DNA of 17,138 nucleotides from Bacteroidales bacterium (GCA_016295245.1 JAEDLO010000030.1:1-17138), one strand, 5' to 3'; numbered from the stretch's first letter, positions 1-7,231 are shown. A program made the numbers and translations. Notes: generated by a model from the sequence alone, not told the origin.

Positions 1-15
1 CAGCTGCCGCTTTTC

Positions 16-55
16 GAATGCCCGACTGAACGTTTTCAGCCGGGCATTCTTGTTT
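16..55 (+). terminator. Rho-independent terminator of an upstream gene
   Basis: A 9-bp perfect stem (16-24 with 41-49, GAATGCCCG/CGGGCATTC) continues after one mismatch into a second 5-bp stem (26-30 with 35-39, CTGAA/TTCAG) around a four-base loop. A T-rich tail, TTGTTT, follows at 50-55. It probably ends a gene lying to the left of the window and insulates the promoter that begins at 57. Confidence 0.75.
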
Positions 56-56
56 A

Positions 57-88
57 TTGACGAATTCGGAAATTCCTTACTATATTTG
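57..88 (+). promoter_or_regulatory. Bacteroidota-type promoter for the DUF4199 gene
   Basis: TATATTTG at 81-88 is an exact match to the Bacteroidota -7 consensus TAnnTTTG. A TTG at 57-59 lies 21 nt upstream, a suitable distance for the -33 element. Only six bases separate the box from the ATG at 95, so the transcript probably begins at or next to the start codon (inference). Confidence 0.7.
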
Positions 89-94
89 TCTGTT

Positions 95-637
95 ATGAAT
101 GATAAAGCGTCAATTTGGAATAGCGCAGGCAAGGCAGGCCTTGCCCTCGGCGGTGTGTCCGCAGCATACCTTCTTATCGTACAGCTGCTTTCGAAGATTC
201 AGGAACCTTCTCTGGGACTTGTCATACTCATCAATGTATCAACCACTATACTGTGGGCAGCTAAGCTCTTCTTCTGCATTTATCTGATGAAAGTCTTTAT
301 GAAGAAGTATGCTGCCACAGATCCGGAAATCGACAACTCCAGGACTTTCCGTTTCGGCACCCTGGCTGCTCTCTTTTCAGCCCTTATCTATGCGGCAGCC
401 TATATGGCCTACATCACCTTCATAGACCCCGACATCTTTGCCCAGTCGCTTGATATCCTCAGGGATAACCCTATGATGGATTCTGCAACTCTTGAAGCCG
501 TCGAAGAGATGATACCGTCAATGCCGACCTACGCCTTCTTCGGGAATCTGATTTATTGTACCCTTTATGGCACGATTGTATCAGCCATCCTATCAAGGAA
601 CATACCTTCAAGCAATCCTTTTGAAAACCAGCAGTAA
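95..637 (+). CDS. DUF4199 family four-helix membrane protein
   Basis: A 180-residue integral membrane protein resembling the DUF4199 family, found mainly in Bacteroidota and of unknown function. Four hydrophobic segments are visible at about residues 12-32, 40-64, 88-110 and 147-167. A polar stretch (about 111-146) between helices 3 and 4 includes the acidic ATLEAVEEMIP segment. I chose the ATG at 95 because an upstream in-frame TTG at 50 lies before the promoter's -7 box and its product would begin with non-family residues. The gene's TAA overlaps the ATG of the following glycosyltransferase by one base (TAATG), implying translational coupling and a shared membrane role. By analogy with GtrA/GtrB pairs the protein might help flip or position a lipid-linked sugar; that is inference. 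The family call is from memory of its pattern. Confidence 0.72.
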   Translation: MNDKASIWNSAGKAGLALGGVSAAYLLIVQLLSKIQEPSLGLVILINVSTTILWAAKLFFCIYLMKVFMKKYAATDPEIDNSRTFRFGTLAALFSALIYAAAYMAYITFIDPDIFAQSLDILRDNPMMDSATLEAVEEMIPSMPTYAFFGNLIYCTLYGTIVSAILSRNIPSSNPFENQQ

Positions 638-1587
638 TGGATATTTCCGTAATCATACCTTCCTACAACGAAAGGGAGTCGCTTCCTGAGCTCATCGCCT
701 GGATAGACCGGGTGATGCAGGAGCACAGCTTCAGCTATGAAATCCTCGTCATTGACGACGGCAGCACCGACGGCAGCTGGACCGAAATCCAGGCCTTGTC
801 CGAAAAGTATCCTGCCCTTCACGGCCTTTCTTTCCGCCGTAACTACGGGAAGTCCGCAGCCCTGTATTGCGGATTTGAGAGGGCTAAGGGTACGGTCGTC
901 TTCACTATGGACGCAGACCTTCAGGACTCTCCTGACGAGATCCCCGAGATGTACAGGATGATAGTCGAGGAAGACTATGACCTGGTTTCCGGCTGGAAGA
1001 AACACCGCAAGGACAACACCTTCACCAAAAACCTTCCATCCAAGCTATACAACGCTACAGCCCGCCGCATTACCGGCATCAAGCTTCACGACATGAATTG
1101 TGGCCTCAAAGCATACAAAAACGAGGTTGTAAAGAGTGTCGAAGTCTATGGGGAGATGCATCGCTACATCCCTTATCTCGCCAAGAATGCCGGTTTCTGC
1201 AAGATCGCAGAGAAGGAGGTGCACCACCAGAAACGCAAGTACGGAAAGAGCAAGTTCGGCCTCGAACGCTTCGTGAACGGTTTTCTTGACCTGCAGTCCC
1301 TCTGGTTCCTTAGTACTTTCGGCAAGAAACCGATGCACTTCTTCGGCTACAGCGGGCTTGCGATGTTCTTCATCGGCTTCGTGATAACCATCTGGATTAT
1401 TGTTGACAAGCTGGTCTGTCAGGCAAACGGCCTGAAGTTCCGTCCTGTCACCGACCAGCCGCTCTTCTATCTTGCCCTTCTGGCAATCATCCTCGGTGTG
1501 ATGCTTTTCCTCGCCGGCTTCGTCGGCGAAATGATCGCCCGCTCCTCATCCGAGCGCAACAAGTACAACATCAAATCAGAACTCTAG
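637..1587 (+). CDS. GT2 polyprenyl-phosphate glycosyltransferase (GtrB/DPM1-like)
   Basis: A family 2 glycosyltransferase of 316 residues, expected to transfer a sugar from a nucleotide donor to a polyprenyl phosphate on the cytoplasmic face of the inner membrane. The GT-A fold opens with SVIIPSYNE (about 4-12). VIDDGSTDGS (39-48) marks the nucleotide-binding strand, and MDADLQDSPDE (91-101) holds the DxD metal-binding motif and the LQD signature of the DPM1/GtrB/ArnC group. The basic stretch KRKYGKSKFG at 199-208 is typical of the same group. Two transmembrane helices follow at about 234-257 and 276-301, ending in the usual short polar tail. Length and architecture fit GtrB-like enzymes. The start overlaps the stop of the DUF4199 gene by one base and no SD is visible, so it is probably translated by coupling. 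The sugar and the acceptor cannot be read from the sequence. Confidence 0.88.
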   Translation: MDISVIIPSYNERESLPELIAWIDRVMQEHSFSYEILVIDDGSTDGSWTEIQALSEKYPALHGLSFRRNYGKSAALYCGFERAKGTVVFTMDADLQDSPDEIPEMYRMIVEEDYDLVSGWKKHRKDNTFTKNLPSKLYNATARRITGIKLHDMNCGLKAYKNEVVKSVEVYGEMHRYIPYLAKNAGFCKIAEKEVHHQKRKYGKSKFGLERFVNGFLDLQSLWFLSTFGKKPMHFFGYSGLAMFFIGFVITIWIIVDKLVCQANGLKFRPVTDQPLFYLALLAIILGVMLFLAGFVGEMIARSSSERNKYNIKSEL

Positions 1588-1598
1588 AATAAGAAACC

Positions 1599-1731
1599 GT
1601 TCCCCCAGGGGTAGCTCCTCCTTAGACCTTCCGCGCTTCGCGCTCCATCCCGTCTCTCGCTTCGCTCGAGACACCCGCTCACGAAGCCGCGGGCGGCTAC
1701 GGGTCTAAGGAGGAGCTGCCCCTGGGGGAAC
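1599..1731. repeat. Long palindromic element with 30-bp arms
   Basis: The left arm (1599-1628) and right arm (1702-1731) are reverse complements over 30 bases with one difference, at 1612, which would be a G-U pair in RNA. Between the arms are three smaller inverted repeats: CGCG/CGCG at 1632-1642, GTCTC/GAGAC at 1652-1672 and CCCGC/GCGGG at 1674-1693. The whole folds as a long stem capped by a multi-branched, cloverleaf-like head. It fills the gap between two convergent genes and has no T-tract, so it is not an ordinary terminator, although it could stop transcription in both directions. A non-autonomous mobile or REP-like element is the likeliest origin (inference). It contains no open frame of note. 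Confidence 0.8.
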
Positions 1732-1752
1732 AGCCCTCAAATCAGTACTGTA

Positions 1753-4737
1753 CTAGTTGTCGAGATACTCCTTGAACTCGATTTCAACGATGCGCAACTC
1801 GTGCGAAGGCTTTTCGGCGCCTTTGGCCTTGAAAAGATCCAATTCGCCGGCCGCCGGGGCGACAACCTCCACGATGCCGCTGAACGCATCCGCATCAGCC
1901 GACGCTCCCTTGAGCTTGACGGTCATACTGCGGGTCATCACCGGCTTGAGCTTGAGGTGGACATAACCGAGGCTGCGCTCCGTATCACCTGCCCATACGA
2001 GCTCGTCGCCGGCGTAAATCTCCAGCGGATAGCTGCGCATACGCCAGCCTGTAAGCTTGATGCATACCTCGTCAACCTGAGCCATACGGCCGAAGTTATA
2101 GGTGATCCAGGCATTCTGGAGCTGGCCGTCATTGGTCCACTCGCTCAGCTCGTTGTCGTCAAAGCTGCAGCTAACCTTGTCGGCATTGGCCCCGGCAGTC
2201 GCGCTTACGATTTCCACATCCACTGCCCTGTCAAAATATGAAGGCCCCTGAGGAGTCGGGCCGCGGTCGAGCCTGCAGGCGAGATGATCACCCGGGATGA
2301 AGCTGCTCAGGCCGCCCTTGACTTCGAACGGAAGTGTCTCGAGCTCAATGCTTGCGCCCTTGAGGCCCTCGGCGCTAGCGCTGAGGATTACCTTGCCGGC
2401 TGTGGTGGTAGAACGCAGGATGGCCCTGTTTACGCCGCACTCAACCGGGAAGTCCTTGGCGAGGATGAAGTTTTCGTGGCCCTGGGCAAGGCCGCCGCGC
2501 CACTCTGCCGGGCCTTCGAGGCTGTAGTGGATGCTGTTGTTCGCGAGCGGGCATCTGCGTCCCTGCGCATCCACGACCTCGATTTCAACGAGGGCGACAT
2601 CTGCGCCGTCAGCCTTCCAGCCGTCAGGGTTCTCAATGGTCTTGAGACGGATTGCGTAAGGCTCGCCCGAGGTCTGGAGGCTCGCGCTTGCGACCGGCTT
2701 GCCGTCTTTGTATGCCGTTGCCTCAAGCACGCCCGGCTCGAAGGCCACATTGTCGAAGGTGAAGAGGAACTCCGCCTCCCTGCGCGGTTGCGGCAGCTCG
2801 CGTCCGTTGAGCTTGAGGCTCACACAATCGCCGGTAGAGACGACATATACAGGCTTCACCGTGCCTGGCTCGTAGTTCCAGTGCCCCACGATGTGGATGC
2901 CGTCCTGCTCGATGTCCACCCAGCCGTTCCACATCACCTTGTGGGCGAAATAGCTGTCCTTAGGGATACGGAGCGGATCGACCACGCCGCTGCGGCGGTA
3001 GTTCTCCACGCCTCGGAAGTGGGTGTTGGAATCGGAGAAGATGATCTTTGCGCCGCCGGAGCTGATGCGCCTGCCGGAGCCGGCCCTCTCGCGATAATAG
3101 TCATACCAGCGCCTGACGTGCTCGACCACGAACTGGTCCTGATTGTGGTTGTACGGCGCCGCATTGCCCTTCACGCTGGTGTTGGAAGCGGCTGAGTGGA
3201 AGGAGCTGTTGCCTTCGCCCTCCTTGTGGTAAGGGTAAGACCAGTCATCCCAATACTTCCTCAGACCCTCGTCGCGGCAGTACTCGGACGCCCAGAACGG
3301 GTGATGCGCGCTCTTGTTGATATATAGCATCTCGCCGCCGTACTCCGCTTCGCGGATGTCAAGCATCTCGCGGCTGCCGATTGCCCGACCGCCATAGAAA
3401 TCATACTCGTCGCGGATTGCCTTCATCTCGAGCATATGCTCGCGGCTGATCGACTCGTTGCCGCTCTCATAGAAGAGTATGGACGGGTTGTTGCGGTTGT
3501 AGATGATGGCATCGCGCATCAGCTCGGTGCGCTGTCTCCACTGCTCGCCCACGGCGTCCTTTTCGGCGTCGCCCGCCGGCATCGCCTGGATGAGGCCGAC
3601 CCTGTCGCAAGACTCCACGTCCTGCTTCCAAGGGGTCACGTGCATCCAGCGCACGAAGTTGCCGTTGCAGCCGATCATCAGGTCATTGGAGTAGTCGCTC
3701 AGCCACGCGGGAACGCTCATTCCGAGGGCAGGCCACTCGTTGGAGGTGCGCTGCGCGAAGCCCTTGAGCTGCAGCACGCGGTCGTTGAGCCATACCTTGC
3801 CTTCGGCAAAGCGCGTCTTGCGGAAGCCGGTGCGGGTGTTGACGCTGTCCACTACCCGGCCGTCCACCACCAGCTCGGTCACTACATTATAGAGGTAGCC
3901 GTAGCCCCAGCTCCAGAAGTGCAGGCCGCTGACATCCTTGCTGGCCTTGAGAGTGAGGGTCTGCCCCGGTTCGAGAGTCTTCTGCTCTCCCTCCCAGGAG
4001 TCAACAAGCCGGCCGTCAAGGTCATAAAGCTTCACCCTGAAGAGGGTGGCCGACGGCCCTGCGCTCTCGTTGCGCACCTGGGATTCGGCGTTGATGACAG
4101 CCTTGCCCTCCTTGAGCCTGAAGTCCGAGGCGTAGATGTAAGTGCCTGTGGTCTTGAGGTTTGAATAAAGGGGAAGGGTCTGGTACACCAGGCCCGTGGT
4201 GTGGAGCCAGACATTCTTCGGCAGACCGCCGTAGTTGGCGTTGAAGTTCTTGTTGCTCCACTGATACTTCACGCCCGTAGTCCTTTCGGCGAAGTCCCAG
4301 TCATTGTCCACGCGCACGGCTATGACATTCTCCCCTGCCTTCACGTACGGGCTCAGGTCGAAGCCGAAGGCCATCACGCCGTTTTCGTGGCTGCCGACCT
4401 TCTTGCCGTTTACATAGACGTCTATGCCCTGACGGGCACCTTCGAACTCAATGAAGACCTTGCCCTTGACGGCGGCCTTCGGGAGCTTGAAGTGCTTGCG
4501 GTACCAGACGGTGGAGTCTGTCAGATCGTGGATATCGACGCGGAAGGCTTCGTCTTCATTGAAGGCGTGGGGGAGTGTCACCTTCTGCCATCCGCTGTCA
4601 TTGAAAGAGACCTTGGCGGCCGAAGGAAAGTCTCCAACCTTCATCAGCCAGCCGGGGTTGAAATTGTACTTCTCGCGCGCTGACAGGGTCAGGCACGCAA
4701 GAACGCTCATAATGATTGTTGCAAGGGTATTTTTCAT
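1753..4737 (-). CDS. Exported GH2 glycoside hydrolase, beta-galactosidase-like
   Basis: A 994-residue secreted enzyme of glycoside hydrolase family 2. A signal peptide occupies about 1-20 (likely cut after LTLSA; a lipobox-like VLAC ending at C15 is a weaker alternative). The N-terminal sugar-binding jelly roll (about 25-190, including VYVNGKKVGSHENG) is followed by an Ig-like domain (about 200-305) and the TIM barrel (about 310-590). NNPSILFYESGNES (416-429) carries the acid/base Glu428; Glu485 in WASEY is my best candidate nucleophile. DUF4982-like and further Ig-like domains follow (about 620-800), and residues about 855-945 resemble an F5/8 type C (discoidin, CBM32-like) module. The substrate could be a beta-galactoside, but family members also include beta-glucuronidases. 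No SusC/SusD genes or regulator lie beside it. The promoter is 4 nt from the ATG, so the message is probably leaderless. Confidence 0.88.
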   Translation of the reverse strand: MKNTLATIIMSVLACLTLSAREKYNFNPGWLMKVGDFPSAAKVSFNDSGWQKVTLPHAFNEDEAFRVDIHDLTDSTVWYRKHFKLPKAAVKGKVFIEFEGARQGIDVYVNGKKVGSHENGVMAFGFDLSPYVKAGENVIAVRVDNDWDFAERTTGVKYQWSNKNFNANYGGLPKNVWLHTTGLVYQTLPLYSNLKTTGTYIYASDFRLKEGKAVINAESQVRNESAGPSATLFRVKLYDLDGRLVDSWEGEQKTLEPGQTLTLKASKDVSGLHFWSWGYGYLYNVVTELVVDGRVVDSVNTRTGFRKTRFAEGKVWLNDRVLQLKGFAQRTSNEWPALGMSVPAWLSDYSNDLMIGCNGNFVRWMHVTPWKQDVESCDRVGLIQAMPAGDAEKDAVGEQWRQRTELMRDAIIYNRNNPSILFYESGNESISREHMLEMKAIRDEYDFYGGRAIGSREMLDIREAEYGGEMLYINKSAHHPFWASEYCRDEGLRKYWDDWSYPYHKEGEGNSSFHSAASNTSVKGNAAPYNHNQDQFVVEHVRRWYDYYRERAGSGRRISSGGAKIIFSDSNTHFRGVENYRRSGVVDPLRIPKDSYFAHKVMWNGWVDIEQDGIHIVGHWNYEPGTVKPVYVVSTGDCVSLKLNGRELPQPRREAEFLFTFDNVAFEPGVLEATAYKDGKPVASASLQTSGEPYAIRLKTIENPDGWKADGADVALVEIEVVDAQGRRCPLANNSIHYSLEGPAEWRGGLAQGHENFILAKDFPVECGVNRAILRSTTTAGKVILSASAEGLKGASIELETLPFEVKGGLSSFIPGDHLACRLDRGPTPQGPSYFDRAVDVEIVSATAGANADKVSCSFDDNELSEWTNDGQLQNAWITYNFGRMAQVDEVCIKLTGWRMRSYPLEIYAGDELVWAGDTERSLGYVHLKLKPVMTRSMTVKLKGASADADAFSGIVEVVAPAAGELDLFKAKGAEKPSHELRIVEIEFKEYLDN

Positions 4738-4741
4738 AGGA

Positions 4742-4749
4742 CAAATATA
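4742..4749 (-). promoter_or_regulatory. -7 box of the GH2 gene promoter
   Basis: Read on the minus strand, 4749 to 4742 is TATATTTG, an exact TAnnTTTG box, and only four bases (TCCT) separate it from the ATG at 4737. No clear TTG is seen at the -33 distance. The predicted RNA has essentially no leader. Confidence 0.65.
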
Positions 4750-4760
4750 GAAAGATTTAT

Positions 4761-4768
4761 TATCTTTG
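4761..4768 (+). promoter_or_regulatory. -7 box of the thrS promoter
   Basis: TATCTTTG matches TAnnTTTG exactly and lies 24 bases before the thrS ATG, giving a leader of about 15-20 nt. The expected -33 zone (about 4738-4742) overlaps the start codon and -7 box of the oppositely oriented GH2 gene, so the two promoters share the same DNA. Confidence 0.6.
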
Positions 4769-4792
4769 TGGGCTTAAAAACACTTGTATTAT

Positions 4793-6580
4793 ATGTTAAC
4801 TATTGCATTTACTGACGGAACTATACGCCCTTGGGACGATGACGAGGCAAAAAGGATATTCTGGCACTCGTCAGCCCACCTTATGGCCGAGGCTCTTGAA
4901 GCCCTCTATCCAGGGGTGAAGTTTGGCGTGGGACCGGCCGTCGAAACCGGTTTTTATTACGACGTGGATCTTGGAGACAGGCAGATTTCCGAGTCTGATC
5001 TGCAGACCATAGAAAAGAAGATGCTCGAGCTGGCAAAGACCAAGGAGACATTCGAGCGCAAGGAGGTTTCGAAGGCCGATGCGATGGACTACTTCACCAA
5101 AAAAGGTGACAAGTACAAGTGCGAACTCATCGACGCCCTCGAGGACGGCACCATCTCATTCTACACCAACGGCGCCTTCACCGACCTCTGCCGCGGTCCT
5201 CACGTAAAGCACGTCGATGACATCAAGGCCGTCAAGCTCACCGCCATCGCCGGTGCATACTGGAAGGGCGACCAGAGCCGCGAGCAGCTCACCCGCATCT
5301 ACGGTGTGACCTTCCCTAAGAAGTCAATGCTCGACGAATACCTCAAGATGCTCGAAGAGGCAAAGAAGCGCGATCACCGCAAACTCGGCAAGGAGATGGA
5401 GCTCTTCACCTTCTCGAACCGCGTCGGCCTCGGCCTTCCGCTCTGGCTGCCGCGCGGCTCACAGATGCGCTACACCCTCGAGCAGTTCCTGCGCAAGAAG
5501 CAGGCTGAGATGGGTTACCTCCAGGTCGTTACTCCGCACATCGGTGCCAAGGACCTCTATGTAACCTCAGGCCACTACGCAAAATACGGAAAGGACTCTT
5601 TCCAGCCTATCCATACCCCTCAGGAGGGCGAAGAGTATATGCTCAAGCCTATGAACTGCCCTCACCACTGTGAGATTTTCCGCAGCAGCCCGCACTCATA
5701 CCGCGACCTGCCTCTGCGCTACGCGGAGTTCGGTACTGTGTACCGCTATGAGCAGAGCGGCGAGCTCCACGGACTCACCCGTGTGCGCGGCTTTACCCAG
5801 GATGATGCCCACCTCTTCTGCCGCCCTGACCAGCTCAAGGAGGAGTTCTGCAAGGTGATAGACCTCATCCTCTATGTCTTCAAGACCCTCAATATGAATG
5901 AGTACAGCGCCCAGATCTCCCTCCGCCACCAGACCGACCACAGCAAGTACATCGGCTCCGAGGAGAATTGGGAGAAGGCTGAGAATGCCATCATCGAGGC
6001 GGCTAAGGAGAAGAACCTGCCTACCGTAGTCGAATATGACGAGGCCGCATTCTACGGTCCGAAGCTTGACTTTATGGTAAAGGACGCCCTCGGACGCAAG
6101 TGGCAGCTCGGAACCATCCAGGTTGACTACAACCTTCCTGAGCGTTTCCAGCTCGAGTATATCGACGCCGACGGTTCAAAGCAGAGGCCTGTGATGATCC
6201 ACCGCGCACCGTTCGGTTCCATCGAGAGATTCACCGCCGTAGTGCTCGAACACACCGCCGGACACCTCCCGATCTGGCTTGCTCCGGATCAGGTCAAAGT
6301 GCTGCCAATCAGCGAAAAATACGCAGATTACGCAGAAAAAGTTTGCGAATTGCTTAAAAATTCCGAAATTCGCGCTTCCGTAGATTCCCGTAATGAGACT
6401 CTCGGAAAGAGAATCCGTGAGATATCACTTCTCAGGGTGCCTCTGATTGCGATTGTGGGTGAAAAGGAAGTAGCCGAAGGTACAGTATCGTTCCGCAGGG
6501 AAGGTGTTGACCAGGGCAGCCTTTCAGCCGCAGAATTCGTGGACTATATCAAAGCAGCAGTTGCTGAAGAATTAAAATAA
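4793..6580 (+). CDS. thrS: Threonyl-tRNA synthetase lacking most of the TGS domain
   Basis: Class II synthetase charging tRNA-Thr; 595 residues against about 640 in E. coli and Bacteroides. The N2 editing domain is intact: HSSAH gives His25 and His29, and DLCRGPH gives Cys133 and His137, matching E. coli His73, His77, Cys182 and His186. The catalytic core (about 195-490) keeps the zinc ligands Cys289 (MNCPHH), His340 (DDAHLF) and His470 (MIHRA). The anticodon-binding domain is about 495-590. The N-terminal TGS domain is reduced to its first strand (MLTIAFTDGT), which runs directly into the editing domain, a loss of about 48 residues relative to E. coli. I chose the ATG at 4793 because it starts that strand; a TTG at 4784 is in frame but adds only three residues. 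First gene of thrS-infC-rpmI-rplT. The start region has no SD. Confidence 0.96.
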   Translation: MLTIAFTDGTIRPWDDDEAKRIFWHSSAHLMAEALEALYPGVKFGVGPAVETGFYYDVDLGDRQISESDLQTIEKKMLELAKTKETFERKEVSKADAMDYFTKKGDKYKCELIDALEDGTISFYTNGAFTDLCRGPHVKHVDDIKAVKLTAIAGAYWKGDQSREQLTRIYGVTFPKKSMLDEYLKMLEEAKKRDHRKLGKEMELFTFSNRVGLGLPLWLPRGSQMRYTLEQFLRKKQAEMGYLQVVTPHIGAKDLYVTSGHYAKYGKDSFQPIHTPQEGEEYMLKPMNCPHHCEIFRSSPHSYRDLPLRYAEFGTVYRYEQSGELHGLTRVRGFTQDDAHLFCRPDQLKEEFCKVIDLILYVFKTLNMNEYSAQISLRHQTDHSKYIGSEENWEKAENAIIEAAKEKNLPTVVEYDEAAFYGPKLDFMVKDALGRKWQLGTIQVDYNLPERFQLEYIDADGSKQRPVMIHRAPFGSIERFTAVVLEHTAGHLPIWLAPDQVKVLPISEKYADYAEKVCELLKNSEIRASVDSRNETLGKRIREISLLRVPLIAIVGEKEVAEGTVSFRREGVDQGSLSAAEFVDYIKAAVAEELK

Positions 6581-6583
6581 ATT

Positions 6584-6601
6584 AAGGAGGGCAAAGCTAT
6601 A
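6584..6601 (+). promoter_or_regulatory. Full SD and AUA start of infC
   Basis: AAGGAGG at 6584-6590 is a seven-base complement of the 16S rRNA 3' end. Eight bases separate it from an ATA at 6599 that is in frame with infC. The ATG at 6668 has no SD near it. The SD lies four bases after the thrS stop codon. Confidence 0.65.
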
Positions 6602-7195
6602 GCAGGACCTTTTAGACCGAAGCCTTCGGGCTTCAAACCAGGCGGCCGCAGGCCGGATCCTCGTCAGATGCAAAAACGCGACGAGAACGAACTCAATATC
6701 AACGGACAGATTACTGCCTCGCAGGTGCGTCTGGTCGGCGACAACATCGCCGAGCCGGGCATCTATCCGATATCCAAGGCTATGCAGATGGCCGACGAGC
6801 TCGAACTCGATCTCGTTGAGATCAGCGCAAAGGCCGATCCTCCTGTCTGCAAGATACTCGACTACCAGAAGTATCTCTACCAGCAGAAGAAAAAGGCCAA
6901 GGAGATCAAGTCCAATGCCGCCAAGGTCGTGATCAAGGAAATCCGTTTCGGTCCGAACACCGACGAGCACGATTTCCAGTTCAAACTCAAACACGCCCAG
7001 GAGTTCCTTCAGGAAGGTTCAAAGGTGAAGGCGACAATCTTCTTCCGCGGACGTTCCATTATGTTCAAGGACCAGGGCGAGAAGCAGCTCCTCCGTTTCG
7101 CTGTGGAGCTCGAGGCATACGGCAGAGCTGAGAATATGCCTGTCCTCGAGGGAAAGCGAATGACAATGATGTTAGCCCCTAACAAAAAGAAATAG
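6599..7195 (+). CDS. infC: Translation initiation factor IF-3, probable AUA start
   Basis: IF-3 binds the 30S subunit, keeps subunits apart and rejects non-canonical start codons. The conserved N-domain begins at ELNINGQI and continues through VRLVGDN, LDLVEIS and PPVCKILDY. After the basic linker (YQQKKKAKEIKSNAAK) comes the C-domain with VIKEIRFGPNTDEHD, GSKVKATIFFRGR and the terminal EGKRMTMMLAPNKKK. Starting at the ATG at 6668 gives 175 residues. Starting at the ATA at 6599 gives 198, adding a Pro/Gly/Arg-rich tail of 23 residues (MAGPFRPKPSG and onward). I prefer the ATA because a perfect SD sits 8 nt before it and the frame is open throughout. E. coli infC also uses a non-AUG start (AUU) and is thereby autoregulated by IF-3; the same control here is inference. 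The gene begins 18 nt after thrS. Confidence 0.9.
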   Translation: MAGPFRPKPSGFKPGGRRPDPRQMQKRDENELNINGQITASQVRLVGDNIAEPGIYPISKAMQMADELELDLVEISAKADPPVCKILDYQKYLYQQKKKAKEIKSNAAKVVIKEIRFGPNTDEHDFQFKLKHAQEFLQEGSKVKATIFFRGRSIMFKDQGEKQLLRFAVELEAYGRAENMPVLEGKRMTMMLAPNKKK

Positions 7196-7231
7196 GGCAC
7201 TTATATTATTAACAATTAACAAATTAACACA

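Noticed and set aside
1599..1731. Palindrome read as a CRISPR repeat or a tRNA
   Set aside because: There is one copy with no spacers, and no tRNA consensus elements such as a T-loop GTTCRAAT or an acceptor stem of proper length.
1599..1731. Palindrome read as a standard rho-independent terminator
   Set aside because: The stem is far longer than usual and has no T-run on either strand, though a barrier role is still possible.
2284..4164. Long open frames on the plus strand inside the GH2 gene (for example 2284-3195 and 3436-4164)
   Set aside because: They are antisense to a clear GH2 coding sequence, their translations are low in complexity and match no family, and they arise from its GC-rich codon use.
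6668..7195. infC starting at the ATG at 6668
   Set aside because: Not excluded, but no SD lies nearby, while a perfect SD and an open in-frame extension point to the ATA at 6599.
7196..7231. L20-type autoregulatory leader before rpmI
   Set aside because: The gap is only 36 A/T-rich bases with no stable stem visible.
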